A stretch of 39,754 nucleotides of DNA from Terrisporobacter othiniensis (GTDB lineage Bacteria; Bacillota; Clostridia; Peptostreptococcales; Peptostreptococcaceae), in the NCBI RefSeq assembly GCF_000808015.1, contig NZ_JWHR01000027.1, forward strand, positions 1 through 39,754, given 5' to 3'. Below the pieces are notes generated by a model. It worked only from the letters and a program-made list of their open reading frames with translations. It was not told the DNA's origin and made no database searches. Shown one piece after another: positions 25,929-35,158 of the stretch (the first letter of the stretch is position 1; every line of letters begins with the position of its first letter). Both the position numbers and the translations under genes were made by a program.

Positions 25929-26507
25929 ATGATGAATCAAAATTCTAATGAATTAGGTGTGATGTTAAATTATATTGGTGGTGTTTTTGATGATAGATAT
26001 TTGGATGAAAAAGAAGATGATTTAAATAAGGCAGGTATTAGACTTGTTAAATTTGATGAATCAGGGATACCAATGAACTCATTTTATGATGAGTTGATAA
26101 GTGCTATTGTATTAGCAATTAATAATGAAATAGTTATGCAATATATAAACGGAATACTTGGATCTGCTATTTATGATGTGTTAAAGTCATTTATTATAGA
26201 TACATGGAAAAATTTAAAAGGTAAGCATTATCATAAAATTTATTCAGGTGGAAAAGCAGAAGAAAAAGAGGCTTCCTTTGGGATACAAATGAAGGTTAAT
26301 AAAAATTGTGAAATTAATTTAAAATTATCAGGAGATATATCAGATTCTTTAAAAGAAAAATGCGTAGATGATGCATTCGAATTAGTTAAGTATATGAATA
26401 AGAGTGAAAGTAAAAGTGAGTACAGTAATATTTATGCTAAATATGATGTAAATAAAGAAAAATGGGTTTTAATTGATATAAGGGAAGAAATAGAAAAATT
26501 AAAATAA
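25929..26507 (+). CDS. Unknown protein between TIR and SIR2 genes
   Basis: 192 residues (or 191; two ATGs follow AGAGGAG). The N-terminus has GVMLNYIGGVFDDRYLDE. The middle is hydrophobic and amphipathic (about 55-95, ELISAIVLAINNEIVMQYIN onwards) and could be a membrane-touching helix pair. The C-terminal half (about 105-192) is a compact alpha/beta piece with DAFELVKYM and a WVLIDI strand. It lies 77 bp after the TIR gene and 52 bp before the SIR2 gene, all in one direction. It may couple, restrain or deliver one of the two enzymes. No family recognised. Confidence 0.7.
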   Translation: MMNQNSNELGVMLNYIGGVFDDRYLDEKEDDLNKAGIRLVKFDESGIPMNSFYDELISAIVLAINNEIVMQYINGILGSAIYDVLKSFIIDTWKNLKGKHYHKIYSGGKAEEKEASFGIQMKVNKNCEINLKLSGDISDSLKEKCVDDAFELVKYMNKSESKSEYSNIYAKYDVNKEKWVLIDIREEIEKLK

Positions 26508-26559
26508 ATATTTTAATTCAATTGTAAGTAGATAATAACAAATAATAGGGGGAATATCT

Positions 26560-29559
26560 ATGAAGTCATTTATAGAAGAAAGTAAAAATATTATACGTAA
26601 GGCATCACAAAATAATAAATTAGTAGTATTTGTTGGAGCTGGAGTTTCAATTAATTCAGGATATCCTTCATGGACAAGTCTTATAAGTGATTTTGCTCAA
26701 GGTGTAGGCATTGATATGAATGAGTGTTCATTTGATGATTATTTAAAAATACCACAGTACTATTATAATCTTAGAAAAGAAAAAGATTATTATGATGTTA
26801 TTTTAAATAAGTTTAATATTAAAGCTGAACCTAATGAGATACATGACTTAATAATTAATTTGAATCCTGCTCATATAATTACAACAAATTATGATGATTT
26901 AATTGAAAGAGCATGCAATAAAAAGGGGTTATTTTTTGATGTAGTTTCTAAGGATCAAGATTTGCCATATAGTGTAAATAATAAAATGATTATTAAAATG
27001 CATGGAGACTTAAATAATAAGAATATAGTATTAAAAGAGGATGATTATCTTTCTTACTTTAAAAATTTTCAATTAATACAAAATTATATTAAATCTCTTA
27101 TATCTACACATGTAGTTTTATTTATAGGGTATTCGGTAAGTGATATTAATGTAAAGTACATATTTCAGTGGGTAAAAGACATACTTAAAAATGATTTTCA
27201 ACAAGTTTATTTTCTTGAAGGAGATGATAATAAAAAATTTAATCAGTTAGAATTTGAGTATTATAGAAACAGAGGTATAAATATATTATATACTTCAGAG
27301 TGCAAGGGTATAGATTATTTTAATAAGTCATTTGATTATGGAAAATTAGATAAAGATATAGCAAAATCAATAATGAGGTTTTTATACTACTTAACTGATG
27401 ATAGTAGTGATTATCTATCGATTGACGTAGCTTATGAGAAGTTAAAACATTTGAATGCGTTAAATGTAGTTAGGATTGATGATATAAGGAGAGCGCTAGA
27501 TTTACAAATACCATGGAGAGATAAAAGAGGAATACATTATAGTTATTATGAATTAAAAAATAGAATACTTAAAGTTCACAATAAAAAATTGAAAAGTCTG
27601 TTTAAAGATTTAAGTGAAGATAGGATAGATGATAAAGGTAAGTTTATTAAAAAAATTCTATATAATGCAGGTATAATAGCTATACAAGATGAAAATGAAG
27701 AAGTTATTTTAAATATAAATTTTGAAGAACATGATAAATTAAAAAAAGATATATATATTTTTAATTATAAAGAATTAGAGAATAATTCTAAATTTAATAT
27801 TTATAGAGATGTACGGGGAAAAGAAAAAGAGTTACTAGATGTAGCATATAATTTATATAATTTAGATAGATATTATGAATCCTATATGTTGCTTAAGAGA
27901 ATATCAGAAAGTTGTATAGAAAATAAGATGTACTATTTATATTTTATATCGGAATTTAATAGATATTATTTAGGTATGAGTATTTCACAAAATATATTTA
28001 ATCTTGGAAGATGGGGAATAAATCTCGAAATACAAGAACAAATTCAAAATGAAGTTAATAAAATTGATTTAAATAACATATATTTAGAACTTCCTAAAAG
28101 TGATATAGGAAATATAGAAGTATACAGAGATATTCTTACATTTAAGTTTGTACATAGAAAAACAGGTGATGTAATATCTTTTGAAAAGAAAATAAAAGAA
28201 GAAAAAGATACTATTTTTTATGGTGGAAGTGAAGAAGACAGTTCAGTATATAAGCTAAAAGAAGATATAAAATATTTCAATGAATTTATTATAAGTAATA
28301 GATTATTTGTAAATAATTATGTTGAAGTAAAAATGAGTTTTTATAAGTTTATAGAAAATATGTTATTTAGTTATAGTTTGGAATATAAAAATACTGAAGA
28401 TGAATTTTGGGGAATAAAAGGGAAAATGATTAAATTAAATAAAATTGATTATTTTACTGTATATTCAATGATAAACTATTTAAGCATCAAAGACATAAAA
28501 GAATTATTTAATAAATATAATATAGATAAATTGACATTGGAAGAAGATGCAATAGATAAATTGAAAGATTTAAACTATAACCTGGTATATGCATTAAATA
28601 ATATATCAAGTATTGTAGATATAAAAGATAAGGTATGTAAATTTATATATATTATATCTAGATCAACACTAGATAGTAACCTATTTGATTTTAGTTTAGT
28701 AATTAAATATTTTATTGAAATATTGGAGTCAAATATAAATGTTCTCACTGAGGATATTATTAATGAAATTTCTAAAGGCGTAATTACTCAATCTAAATCA
28801 TTATTAGAGAATAATACTATAAATATATTACTTAAAGATTTATTTAAAGCAATAAGATATTCGGAGAAGCTTAGTAGCGAAATTATTAGTAGCATAGAAA
28901 GACTTATACTTAATATTATTTATTTAATTAATAATAATGGTAGTATTAGTTTAAGTGAAGCAGAGGAAGATATTATAATTGAGTATACTAAAACTAATAA
29001 CAATAAATCATTTTATTATAATCAAATACTTGTAAAATCATACTCAATACTATCGGATGAAAATAGAAAAAAAATAGTCAAACAAGTTGAAAGTATTTTA
29101 GAAAGTAAATCTAAGTTTTCTTATAACGAGTTTTTATTATATAAATTATCTGTGTACTATGAAATAATTAATTCAAAGGTTGATTTAGAACAAAAAATAG
29201 TTAATTTTATAGATTTAGAAATAGATATAAGAGCAGAAGAAAAAAGACAAGGAAGATTTGTTGGAAGAAGGTATGAAGTTAGTGACTTGCTTAGAGGGGT
29301 ATTTCACTTATTGATATATGACAAAATTTTAGATATTGAAAAGTTTAAGAAGTATGGTGATATTAATGAACAAATTAAATTTATTTTACATGGGATGAAT
29401 ATTGAAATATTCAATCCTGAATGGTTAATAGATTTTCCAACTAAACTAAACCAGAAGTTAGCTAAAAATAAAGAAATAAAGAAAAAGATAGAAAAATATA
29501 TAAGTTCAAATTTAAGTAATAGAGAAATTATAGAAATTTACTTTAAAGATTATTGTTAG
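26560..29559 (+). CDS. SIR2-domain NADase, DSR2-like defence-associated sirtuin
   Basis: 999 residues. The N-terminal SIR2 domain (about 1-270) shows VVFVGAGVS (22-30), PAHIITTNYDDL with N110, KMHGD with H148 and VVLFIGYSVSD (185-195). The spacing N110 to H148 equals that of the catalytic Asn133/His171 pair reported for Bacillus DSR2, and flanking blocks (YLKIPQYYYN, NIVLKEDDYLSY) also look DSR2-like from memory. The other 700 residues are a long helical array with no known motif, as in DSR proteins, where this part detects phage tail or other proteins. DSR2 depletes NAD and aborts infection. It ends an operon begun by a TIR gene, which is unusual, since DSR2 is described as a single-gene system. 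Confidence 0.88.
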   Translation: MKSFIEESKNIIRKASQNNKLVVFVGAGVSINSGYPSWTSLISDFAQGVGIDMNECSFDDYLKIPQYYYNLRKEKDYYDVILNKFNIKAEPNEIHDLIINLNPAHIITTNYDDLIERACNKKGLFFDVVSKDQDLPYSVNNKMIIKMHGDLNNKNIVLKEDDYLSYFKNFQLIQNYIKSLISTHVVLFIGYSVSDINVKYIFQWVKDILKNDFQQVYFLEGDDNKKFNQLEFEYYRNRGINILYTSECKGIDYFNKSFDYGKLDKDIAKSIMRFLYYLTDDSSDYLSIDVAYEKLKHLNALNVVRIDDIRRALDLQIPWRDKRGIHYSYYELKNRILKVHNKKLKSLFKDLSEDRIDDKGKFIKKILYNAGIIAIQDENEEVILNINFEEHDKLKKDIYIFNYKELENNSKFNIYRDVRGKEKELLDVAYNLYNLDRYYESYMLLKRISESCIENKMYYLYFISEFNRYYLGMSISQNIFNLGRWGINLEIQEQIQNEVNKIDLNNIYLELPKSDIGNIEVYRDILTFKFVHRKTGDVISFEKKIKEEKDTIFYGGSEEDSSVYKLKEDIKYFNEFIISNRLFVNNYVEVKMSFYKFIENMLFSYSLEYKNTEDEFWGIKGKMIKLNKIDYFTVYSMINYLSIKDIKELFNKYNIDKLTLEEDAIDKLKDLNYNLVYALNNISSIVDIKDKVCKFIYIISRSTLDSNLFDFSLVIKYFIEILESNINVLTEDIINEISKGVITQSKSLLENNTINILLKDLFKAIRYSEKLSSEIISSIERLILNIIYLINNNGSISLSEAEEDIIIEYTKTNNNKSFYYNQILVKSYSILSDENRKKIVKQVESILESKSKFSYNEFLLYKLSVYYEIINSKVDLEQKIVNFIDLEIDIRAEEKRQGRFVGRRYEVSDLLRGVFHLLIYDKILDIEKFKKYGDINEQIKFILHGMNIEIFNPEWLIDFPTKLNQKLAKNKEIKKKIEKYISSNLSNREIIEIYFKDYC

Positions 29560-29562
29560 TAA

Positions 29563-29606
29563 ATCAGCTCATTGAAATGACTTGACTAAGGTGCCTGGGT
29601 GTGTAG
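29563..29606. repeat. ATCAGCTC..CTTGACTA intergenic repeat, copy D (long form)
   Basis: ATCAGCTCATTGAAATGACT then TGACTAAGGTGCCTGGGTG, directly after the SIR2 stop. It matches the copy at 15655, including the TGCCTGGG tail. Confidence 0.6.
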
Positions 29607-29709
29607 TTTTGAACTTTTTGTAAAGAACCTGGTAAAAACTAACTGACAAGCTTTATAGATAAATATATAGAAAAAGTGAATGCTTAAAATAAGATATTAC
29701 ATACATAAA

Positions 29710-29747
29710 GCCGAAAATAGGAGATTCTATTTTCGGCTTATTTTAAT
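29710..29747 (+). terminator. Rho-independent terminator of the TIR-SIR2 operon
   Basis: AAGCCGAAAATAG and CTATTTTCGGCTT form a perfect 13-bp stem with a 6-nt loop, followed by ATTTTAATTT. Confidence 0.88.
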
Positions 29748-29860
29748 TTAAAGGTAAGATTTATTAATATGTATTTAACATAAACACAATAAAAATGTAG
29801 ATTTTAACAAAAATCGGTCAATACTTCAAATAAAACATAAAATTTAAAATGGAGGATATC

Positions 29861-31486
29861 ATGGGTAGACAATCACCAATAACAAAAACAATAAACCAAG
29901 TAGCAAGAGAATATGCAAAAGAGCAAAAACAAGCAAAAGCCCGAGAAGAAAAAGCAAAAAGAGAAAAAGAAAAAGAAGCTAAAAGACTACAAAAAGAAAA
30001 TGAAATAAAAATAAAAGAAGACTCCATAAACCTAGCAAAACAAATAACACAAAAATCAAAAAAACAAAGAGAAGAAATACTTAGCTTACTAAAAAATATA
30101 AACAGTAATAAAGAAACCATAAACTGGGAGCTACTAAAAGACCACAGTAATTATAATGGACTACTAGAACTTAGAAAACTTCCAATAAAACCATTAGAAG
30201 AAGATTATAAAATTAAGTTAAAATTACTAGACTACCTAATTCCAAACAGAATATCAAAGTTAGAAAATCAAGCTAAAAATAGATATCAAGAAGATCTAAA
30301 TAAATGGGAAGTAGAATATAAAAATATAGAAAAAGATAATAATCAAAAAACTTCCATGTGGGAAGAAAGTAGAAAAGCTTTTGAAAATAGAAAATCCATC
30401 AAAAATAATAATATAGATAAATTAAAAAAAGAATATGAACAAGGGAAAAAAGAAGGTGTAGAATTTTACATAACAAAAATACTATCAAAGAGAAAATATC
30501 CATCATACTACAAAATGACATGTGAAGTAGAATACATACCACTAAATAAAATACTTATAATAGAGTACGCCTTGCCAAAGAAAGAAAAAATACCTAATTT
30601 AAAAGAGCGAAAATATGAAGTAACTAAAAAAGACTACAAAGATACATTATTAAAAGAAACAGAATTAAACAAAATCTACGAAGAGTCACTATATCAGCTA
30701 TGTCTAAGACTAAACTATGATATCTATATGAGTGATATAGCAAATAATATAGAAGGTATTGTATTCAATGGATATTTGACAGAACTAAATAGAAGCAATG
30801 GACTAGAAGAAACAAACTGTATTCTATCATTACAAACCTCAGTAGAAACCTTCATGGAATACAATTTAACAGAAGTCGACCCAAAGTTATGTTTTAAAAG
30901 AATGAAGGGAAGAGCGGGAACTAAGCTAAGTGATTTAGTTGCTGTTGCACCAATATGTAATATAAGTAAATATGATAAGAGATTTATAAAATCCCATGAA
31001 ATAGGTGACAAAGTAAAAGGATATAATCTAGCCGCTATGAACTGGGAAGAATTTGAACATCTTATAAGAGAGTTGTTTGAAAAGGAATATGCAAAAGATA
31101 ATGTGGAAGTTCATGTAACGCAAGGTATCAAAGACGGTGGGGTAGATGGAGTAATAATAGATTCTGATCCAATCAAAGGTGGTAAAATAATTTTACAAGC
31201 AAAGAGATATACAAATATAGTTGGAATTTCTGCTATTAGAGAACTTGCAACAGTAGTATCGGATGAAGGTGCAATGAAAGGCATATTAGTTACGACTGCT
31301 GATTTCGGAAGGGATTCTTATGAGTATATAAAAGATAAACCACTTACACTTATCAATGGAGAAAATCTTTTATATATGTTAAAAAAACATGGCTACGAAG
31401 CAAGAATAGACTTAACTGAAGCCAAACTTCAAATAAAAGAACAGCTTAAGGATAATACTTTTAGCAAAATTAAAACTACTAATTAA
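29861..31486 (+). CDS. Mrr-type restriction endonuclease with coiled-coil N-terminus
   Basis: 541 residues from the ATG at 29861. The earlier ATG at 29849 contains the GGAGGA ribosome site and is rejected. Residues 1-70 are an extremely Lys/Glu-rich coiled coil, and about 70-380 is a helical region of unknown role. The C-terminal Mrr_cat domain (about 390-520) reads NWEEFEHLIRELFEK, D425-G-G-V-D, then ILQAKRY with Q446-x-K448 as the nuclease (E/Q)xK, and ends ILVTTADFGRDSYEYI, typical of type IV enzymes that cut modified or foreign DNA. It lies just behind the TIR-SIR2 operon with its own ribosome site, consistent with a defence island. Confidence 0.85.
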   Translation: MGRQSPITKTINQVAREYAKEQKQAKAREEKAKREKEKEAKRLQKENEIKIKEDSINLAKQITQKSKKQREEILSLLKNINSNKETINWELLKDHSNYNGLLELRKLPIKPLEEDYKIKLKLLDYLIPNRISKLENQAKNRYQEDLNKWEVEYKNIEKDNNQKTSMWEESRKAFENRKSIKNNNIDKLKKEYEQGKKEGVEFYITKILSKRKYPSYYKMTCEVEYIPLNKILIIEYALPKKEKIPNLKERKYEVTKKDYKDTLLKETELNKIYEESLYQLCLRLNYDIYMSDIANNIEGIVFNGYLTELNRSNGLEETNCILSLQTSVETFMEYNLTEVDPKLCFKRMKGRAGTKLSDLVAVAPICNISKYDKRFIKSHEIGDKVKGYNLAAMNWEEFEHLIRELFEKEYAKDNVEVHVTQGIKDGGVDGVIIDSDPIKGGKIILQAKRYTNIVGISAIRELATVVSDEGAMKGILVTTADFGRDSYEYIKDKPLTLINGENLLYMLKKHGYEARIDLTEAKLQIKEQLKDNTFSKIKTTN

Positions 31487-31496
31487 GGAAGCTAAA

Positions 31497-31695
31497 ATGA
31501 ATATATACAAACAACTTGTTCATAAGACTAGCGCTATAGCTCTTCAATTAGAAGGAGTATACAACTTACTATAATGCAATGAAAGATATATGTTCACCAG
31601 CAAATCAAGTTAAAGAGAAAATTAAAGAGTTATTCTCAGTTATTGCTCAACATACATACGTGGAATATATTGTAAAACAAGCAATTTTATTTTAG
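31497..31695 (+). pseudogene. Small frameshifted gene remnant
   Basis: The ATG at 31497 reads 25 codons (NIYKQLVHKTSAIALQLEGV then a stop). Changing frame near 31557 by one base lost or two gained continues as NAMKDICSPANQVKEKIKEL and ends QHTYVEYIVKQAILF at 31695. Together these form a 65-residue helical protein. It has no clear ribosome site and lies 10 bp after the Mrr gene. Family unknown. Confidence 0.45.
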
Positions 31696-31704
31696 GGGGA
31701 GTTT

Positions 31705-32868
31705 ATGAAAAAACACGGGATATTAAGTATTTTTATGGCATTTTGCATCATGCTAACATCATCATTTATGAATATATCTTCTGCAGCCACAGTAGAATAT
31801 CTTGATGAATTAACAACAGATGAAATGCTTCTTAGCGAGTTAATATATGACGACTACATTTTAAAACAAAAGTATAATGAAAAAATAAATATAAAAAATT
31901 ATACAGAATTCTATGATAAATGTAGAGCATATATAGACCGTGGAGATATAATGTATGAAAGTTTAGATCAACTTAATAATAGGTTATCTAAATATACATT
32001 AAAAATGGTTGAAAGAGATAAAGTAACAGGTTTTGAGGGAGCTGTTTTTGAAAGAGATTACAATGGAAAAAGACATTTAACTATTGTATTTCGTGGAACA
32101 GAAATGGATAAGCTAAATGATTTAGCTACAGATTTCTTAGATGTATTCATTCCAATATTTAAAAACCAAACCAATGTGGCAAAAAAACTAGTAAAAAATG
32201 CTATTAAATTAAGTACATCTTCAAATCCTATAGATGAAATATCATTAACAGTTCATTCATTGGGAGGATTTTTAGCACAGTGTGTGGGTGTGGAGATAGC
32301 ACAAAATAATATTGAAATGTCTAATATAGACTGGTATGCATCAACATTTAATGCACCAGGTTTATGGATGTCTCGTGAAGAACTAAGCAAATCAAAAAAT
32401 ACTTCATCAAAAGAAATAAATGAATATTTAGATTATGTTAATAGTTTAGATAGAAATTTGAAAAGTTATTCTAAAATTAAAAATTACTATATAGATGGTG
32501 ATATTGTAGGAGAGTATGGTAAACATGTAGGACAAGAATTCAGATATGAAAACCATACATCTAGTTTAACTAAATATCATAGTTTATATAATTTTCACAA
32601 GTATGGGAATTGGTACAAAACATCAACTTCAAAAACAATAATTAAAAGTGTTTATGAAAATGATACAGAAGTTAAAGGGAAAGCACCTGCTAATAAGAAT
32701 GTTGAGTTATACATTAACAATAAAAAAGTAAAATCCATGTATACAAATAACAGAGGAGATTACAAGTTTACTGTTGGAAAACAATCAGCAGGCTCAAAGA
32801 TTGAGATTAGATTTAAAAACTCATCTGGTAAATATGAATCAACTAGTAAAGCAGTAAAAATCCTTTAA
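31705..32868 (+). CDS. Secreted lipase-like alpha/beta hydrolase with Ig-like repeat (N-terminal part of a split gene)
   Basis: 387 residues as written. A signal peptide (about 1-29, ending SSAA) precedes a class-3-lipase-like hydrolase: LTIVFRGTEMD supplies the oxyanion strand and SLTVHSLGGFLAQ the nucleophile elbow, with S185 (the first Gly of GxSxG is replaced by Val-His-Ser). A His near FRYENHTSSLTKYHSLYNF may complete the triad. An Ig-like repeat starts near residue 312. The frame then stops, although the next repeat continues in another frame directly behind it; one extra A in the AAAAA at 32856-32860 gives AVKNPLKVNKIYYG and joins the two parts into about 968 residues. Confidence 0.8.
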   Translation: MKKHGILSIFMAFCIMLTSSFMNISSAATVEYLDELTTDEMLLSELIYDDYILKQKYNEKINIKNYTEFYDKCRAYIDRGDIMYESLDQLNNRLSKYTLKMVERDKVTGFEGAVFERDYNGKRHLTIVFRGTEMDKLNDLATDFLDVFIPIFKNQTNVAKKLVKNAIKLSTSSNPIDEISLTVHSLGGFLAQCVGVEIAQNNIEMSNIDWYASTFNAPGLWMSREELSKSKNTSSKEINEYLDYVNSLDRNLKSYSKIKNYYIDGDIVGEYGKHVGQEFRYENHTSSLTKYHSLYNFHKYGNWYKTSTSKTIIKSVYENDTEVKGKAPANKNVELYINNKKVKSMYTNNRGDYKFTVGKQSAGSKIEIRFKNSSGKYESTSKAVKIL

Positions 32869-34610
32869 AAGTCAATAAAATTTATTATGGCAAAAAAACA
32901 ATAACAGGTAAGGCTATTCCTTATTCAAAGGTTGAAGTTTATTTAGAACAAAAAGCAAGTGCAGAAGAGGAAGGAATATTAAGCAAAACTACTGCTGACA
33001 AATATGGAAAGTTTACTTTAAATTTACCAAGAACTTATTCAGCAGGAACAAAATTTAAAGTAAGAACATCTAAAGCTTTTTATCCTAGCAAATCAGTAAG
33101 TTTAAGTATATCAAAATCAAATATATCAACTTTAACTATAAATAAGTTGTATTCAGCAGCAACAAGCCTTAGTGGAAAAACAACAAGTAATGCAAAAGTT
33201 ACAGCATACAAAAACAGCAAAAAAATAGGAAGTACTGTAACATCAGATAAAAATGGAAACTTTAAAATTTCTATAGGAAAGCAATTAAAAGGAACTAAAA
33301 TAAAAGTTGTTGCAAGAAAAAGTAATTATAATGACAAAGAAAGCACAATTACAGTTACTCAATCACCAACTGCAAAATTAAGTGTTAATCCTAAATATTA
33401 TAATTCAAAGACAATAAGTGGGAAAACAACTCCAGGATCAACTGTAAAAGCTTATGTTTCTAAAAAGCAAGTGGGGAAAACTGCAACAGCAGATAAAAAT
33501 GGAAATTACAAAATAACTGGAATCAAAAAACAAAGTTCCAAAAAAGTAATAACTATTAAGGCGACTAAGAAAAATTATATTTCAAAAAGTATAAATATAA
33601 CAGTTAAAGCAGCATCAACTGTGAGACTTCCATTTATATCAAAGGGAAAAGTTGGGTATATGGATGAAACAGGTAGAGTAGCCATAAAACCTCAGTTTAA
33701 ATATTTCTACAGTGAGATGTATTCCATGATGATGGCAGGTGAATTTTACAACAATAGAGCACAAGTTTACACTTCATCAGGGAAAACAAGATATATAGAT
33801 ACAAATGGAAAGTATATAAATAACTATACTTATGATTATGGATTTGATTTTTCTGAAAATATGGCAGTGGCATATAGAAATGGAAAATTTAGATTTATAA
33901 ATACAGCTGGAAAAGAGGTTTTCAGTACAAAATATACAGTTAATGGATGTTTTAGAAATGGATTAGTTATGTATAAACACAATGGAAAAAGTGGATATAT
34001 GGACAAAACTGGAAAGATAGTTATTAAAGCACAATATGCAGATGCTAAAAGTTTTTATAATGGATACGCTTTAGTAGAATTGACTAATGGACAAACTGCA
34101 ATCATTGATAAAAAAGGAAAAAATAAAACAGAAGGATATAAATTAGGATATTACTTAAATAATCATAGTTATAATCAACCAATAGTATCAGAAGGTATGT
34201 TTGCCCTATATGGAGAAGGATATGTTTTTGCAGATATAAACAATCCTAGTAAAATAAAAATATACAATAAGATAGGTTCTTCACTTGCTGGATTTGATGG
34301 TGTAGGTATATTTACAAGTGGTTTAGCACCAGTTAAGACTGATGGTAAATGGGGATATATTGACAAAAAAGGTAAGATGGTTATAAAACCGACCTATGAT
34401 TTTGCTGGAAATTTTGAAGGCAACTATTCTACTGTACATAAGGGTAATTATATTTATGTAATTGATAAAACTGGTAAAATAGTAAGTAAGAAATTTAAAT
34501 ATTCTTATGAGGGTTCTGCTAGAATAGATCATAAACTGATGGCATTTAACAATAGTAGTGGATACAAGTACTATGATTTTAAAGGAAACTTGGTAAAACC
34601 TAAGCTTTAA
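32862..34610 (+). CDS. Ig-like and WG-repeat C-terminal part of the split secreted lipase
   Basis: This open part has no start codon with a ribosome site (first TTG at 33147, inside a repeat), so it is the continuation of the lipase-like gene. It has three Ig-like carboxypeptidase-regulatory-type repeats, each with a KTITGKA/KTISGKTTPGSTVKAY start and a TADKNGNYKIT end. About seven WG repeats follow from 33630 on (GYMDETGRVAIKPQF, GYMDKTGKIVIKAQY, GYIDKKGKMVIKPTY and others), which form a beta-propeller-like binding surface in this family. It ends KGNLVKPKL with no LPxTG or other anchor, so the full protein is probably released or held by the repeats. Confidence 0.75.
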   Translation, partial: PLKVNKIYYGKKTITGKAIPYSKVEVYLEQKASAEEEGILSKTTADKYGKFTLNLPRTYSAGTKFKVRTSKAFYPSKSVSLSISKSNISTLTINKLYSAATSLSGKTTSNAKVTAYKNSKKIGSTVTSDKNGNFKISIGKQLKGTKIKVVARKSNYNDKESTITVTQSPTAKLSVNPKYYNSKTISGKTTPGSTVKAYVSKKQVGKTATADKNGNYKITGIKKQSSKKVITIKATKKNYISKSINITVKAASTVRLPFISKGKVGYMDETGRVAIKPQFKYFYSEMYSMMMAGEFYNNRAQVYTSSGKTRYIDTNGKYINNYTYDYGFDFSENMAVAYRNGKFRFINTAGKEVFSTKYTVNGCFRNGLVMYKHNGKSGYMDKTGKIVIKAQYADAKSFYNGYALVELTNGQTAIIDKKGKNKTEGYKLGYYLNNHSYNQPIVSEGMFALYGEGYVFADINNPSKIKIYNKIGSSLAGFDGVGIFTSGLAPVKTDGKWGYIDKKGKMVIKPTYDFAGNFEGNYSTVHKGNYIYVIDKTGKIVSKKFKYSYEGSARIDHKLMAFNNSSGYKYYDFKGNLVKPKL

Positions 34611-34655
34611 AAGTAAAACATAGATGCATAGATATATGCCATAATTAAGATAATA

Positions 34656-34692
34656 AAAATAGCTAAAGTCTAATAAGGCTTTAGCTATTTTT
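34656..34692. terminator. Bidirectional terminator
   Basis: AAAATAGCTAAAG and CTTTAGCTATTTT form a perfect 13-bp stem with a T-run on one side and an A-run on the other. It serves the WG-repeat gene and the converging VOC gene. Confidence 0.88.
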
Positions 34693-34696
34693 AGTA

Positions 34697-35053
34697 CTAT
34701 TCGTCTAAAAGTTGAATTGTATATCCATCAGGATCATTTACAAAGAAAAATCTTATATCTGGCATAGGAGTTATTGGACCTACAACAGGTATATTTTTAG
34801 ATTTTATTTTTTCAACCAAATCATCTAGTTGTTTAAAAGCAATACCGATAGAAACACCATTACCTAAGTTTTCCTTAGATGCAGTTGAGATAGGTATTAG
34901 CTCGATTTTAGCATCATCATCTTCACCAAGCATGACTATTTGGTGATTTCCACCTTCAATAACTCTAGATATTTTCATTCCTAACAAATCTTTATAAAAC
35001 TTTAAGCTATTATCTAGATTAGTTACTTGTATAGTAGTCCATTGGAATTTCAT
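34697..35053 (-). CDS. VOC-fold (glyoxalase/bleomycin-resistance type) protein
   Basis: 118 residues, a single VOC unit pair. TTIQVTNLDNSLKFYKDLLG at the start is the typical first beta-alpha-beta module. VSIGIAFKQLDDLVEKIKSK and the FFVNDPDGYTIQLLDE end form the second, with E116 in the place of the usual C-terminal metal-binding Glu. The first ligand (normally His or Gln early in strand 1) could be Q9. The family covers glyoxalase I, dioxygenases and drug-binding proteins; length and motifs favour a lactoylglutathione-lyase-like protein with unknown substrate. The AGGAGGT ribosome site is strong. Confidence 0.85.
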   Translation of the reverse strand: MKFQWTTIQVTNLDNSLKFYKDLLGMKISRVIEGGNHQIVMLGEDDDAKIELIPISTASKENLGNGVSIGIAFKQLDDLVEKIKSKNIPVVGPITPMPDIRFFFVNDPDGYTIQLLDE

Positions 35054-35158
35054 ATGTACCTCCTAAAAATTTTTATATTTAATTATGTATTTCAAAACAT
35101 AAATATTAAGGCATATGAGATATTTCATAAAACTAGCAATATATTATATGCCAAATAC

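Noticed and set aside
26560..29559. Classification of the TIR and SIR2 genes as Thoeris
   Set aside because: The SIR2 protein is 999 residues with a helical C-terminal array and lacks a visible SLOG/STALD-type ligand domain, so it fits DSR-type sirtuins better than ThsA.
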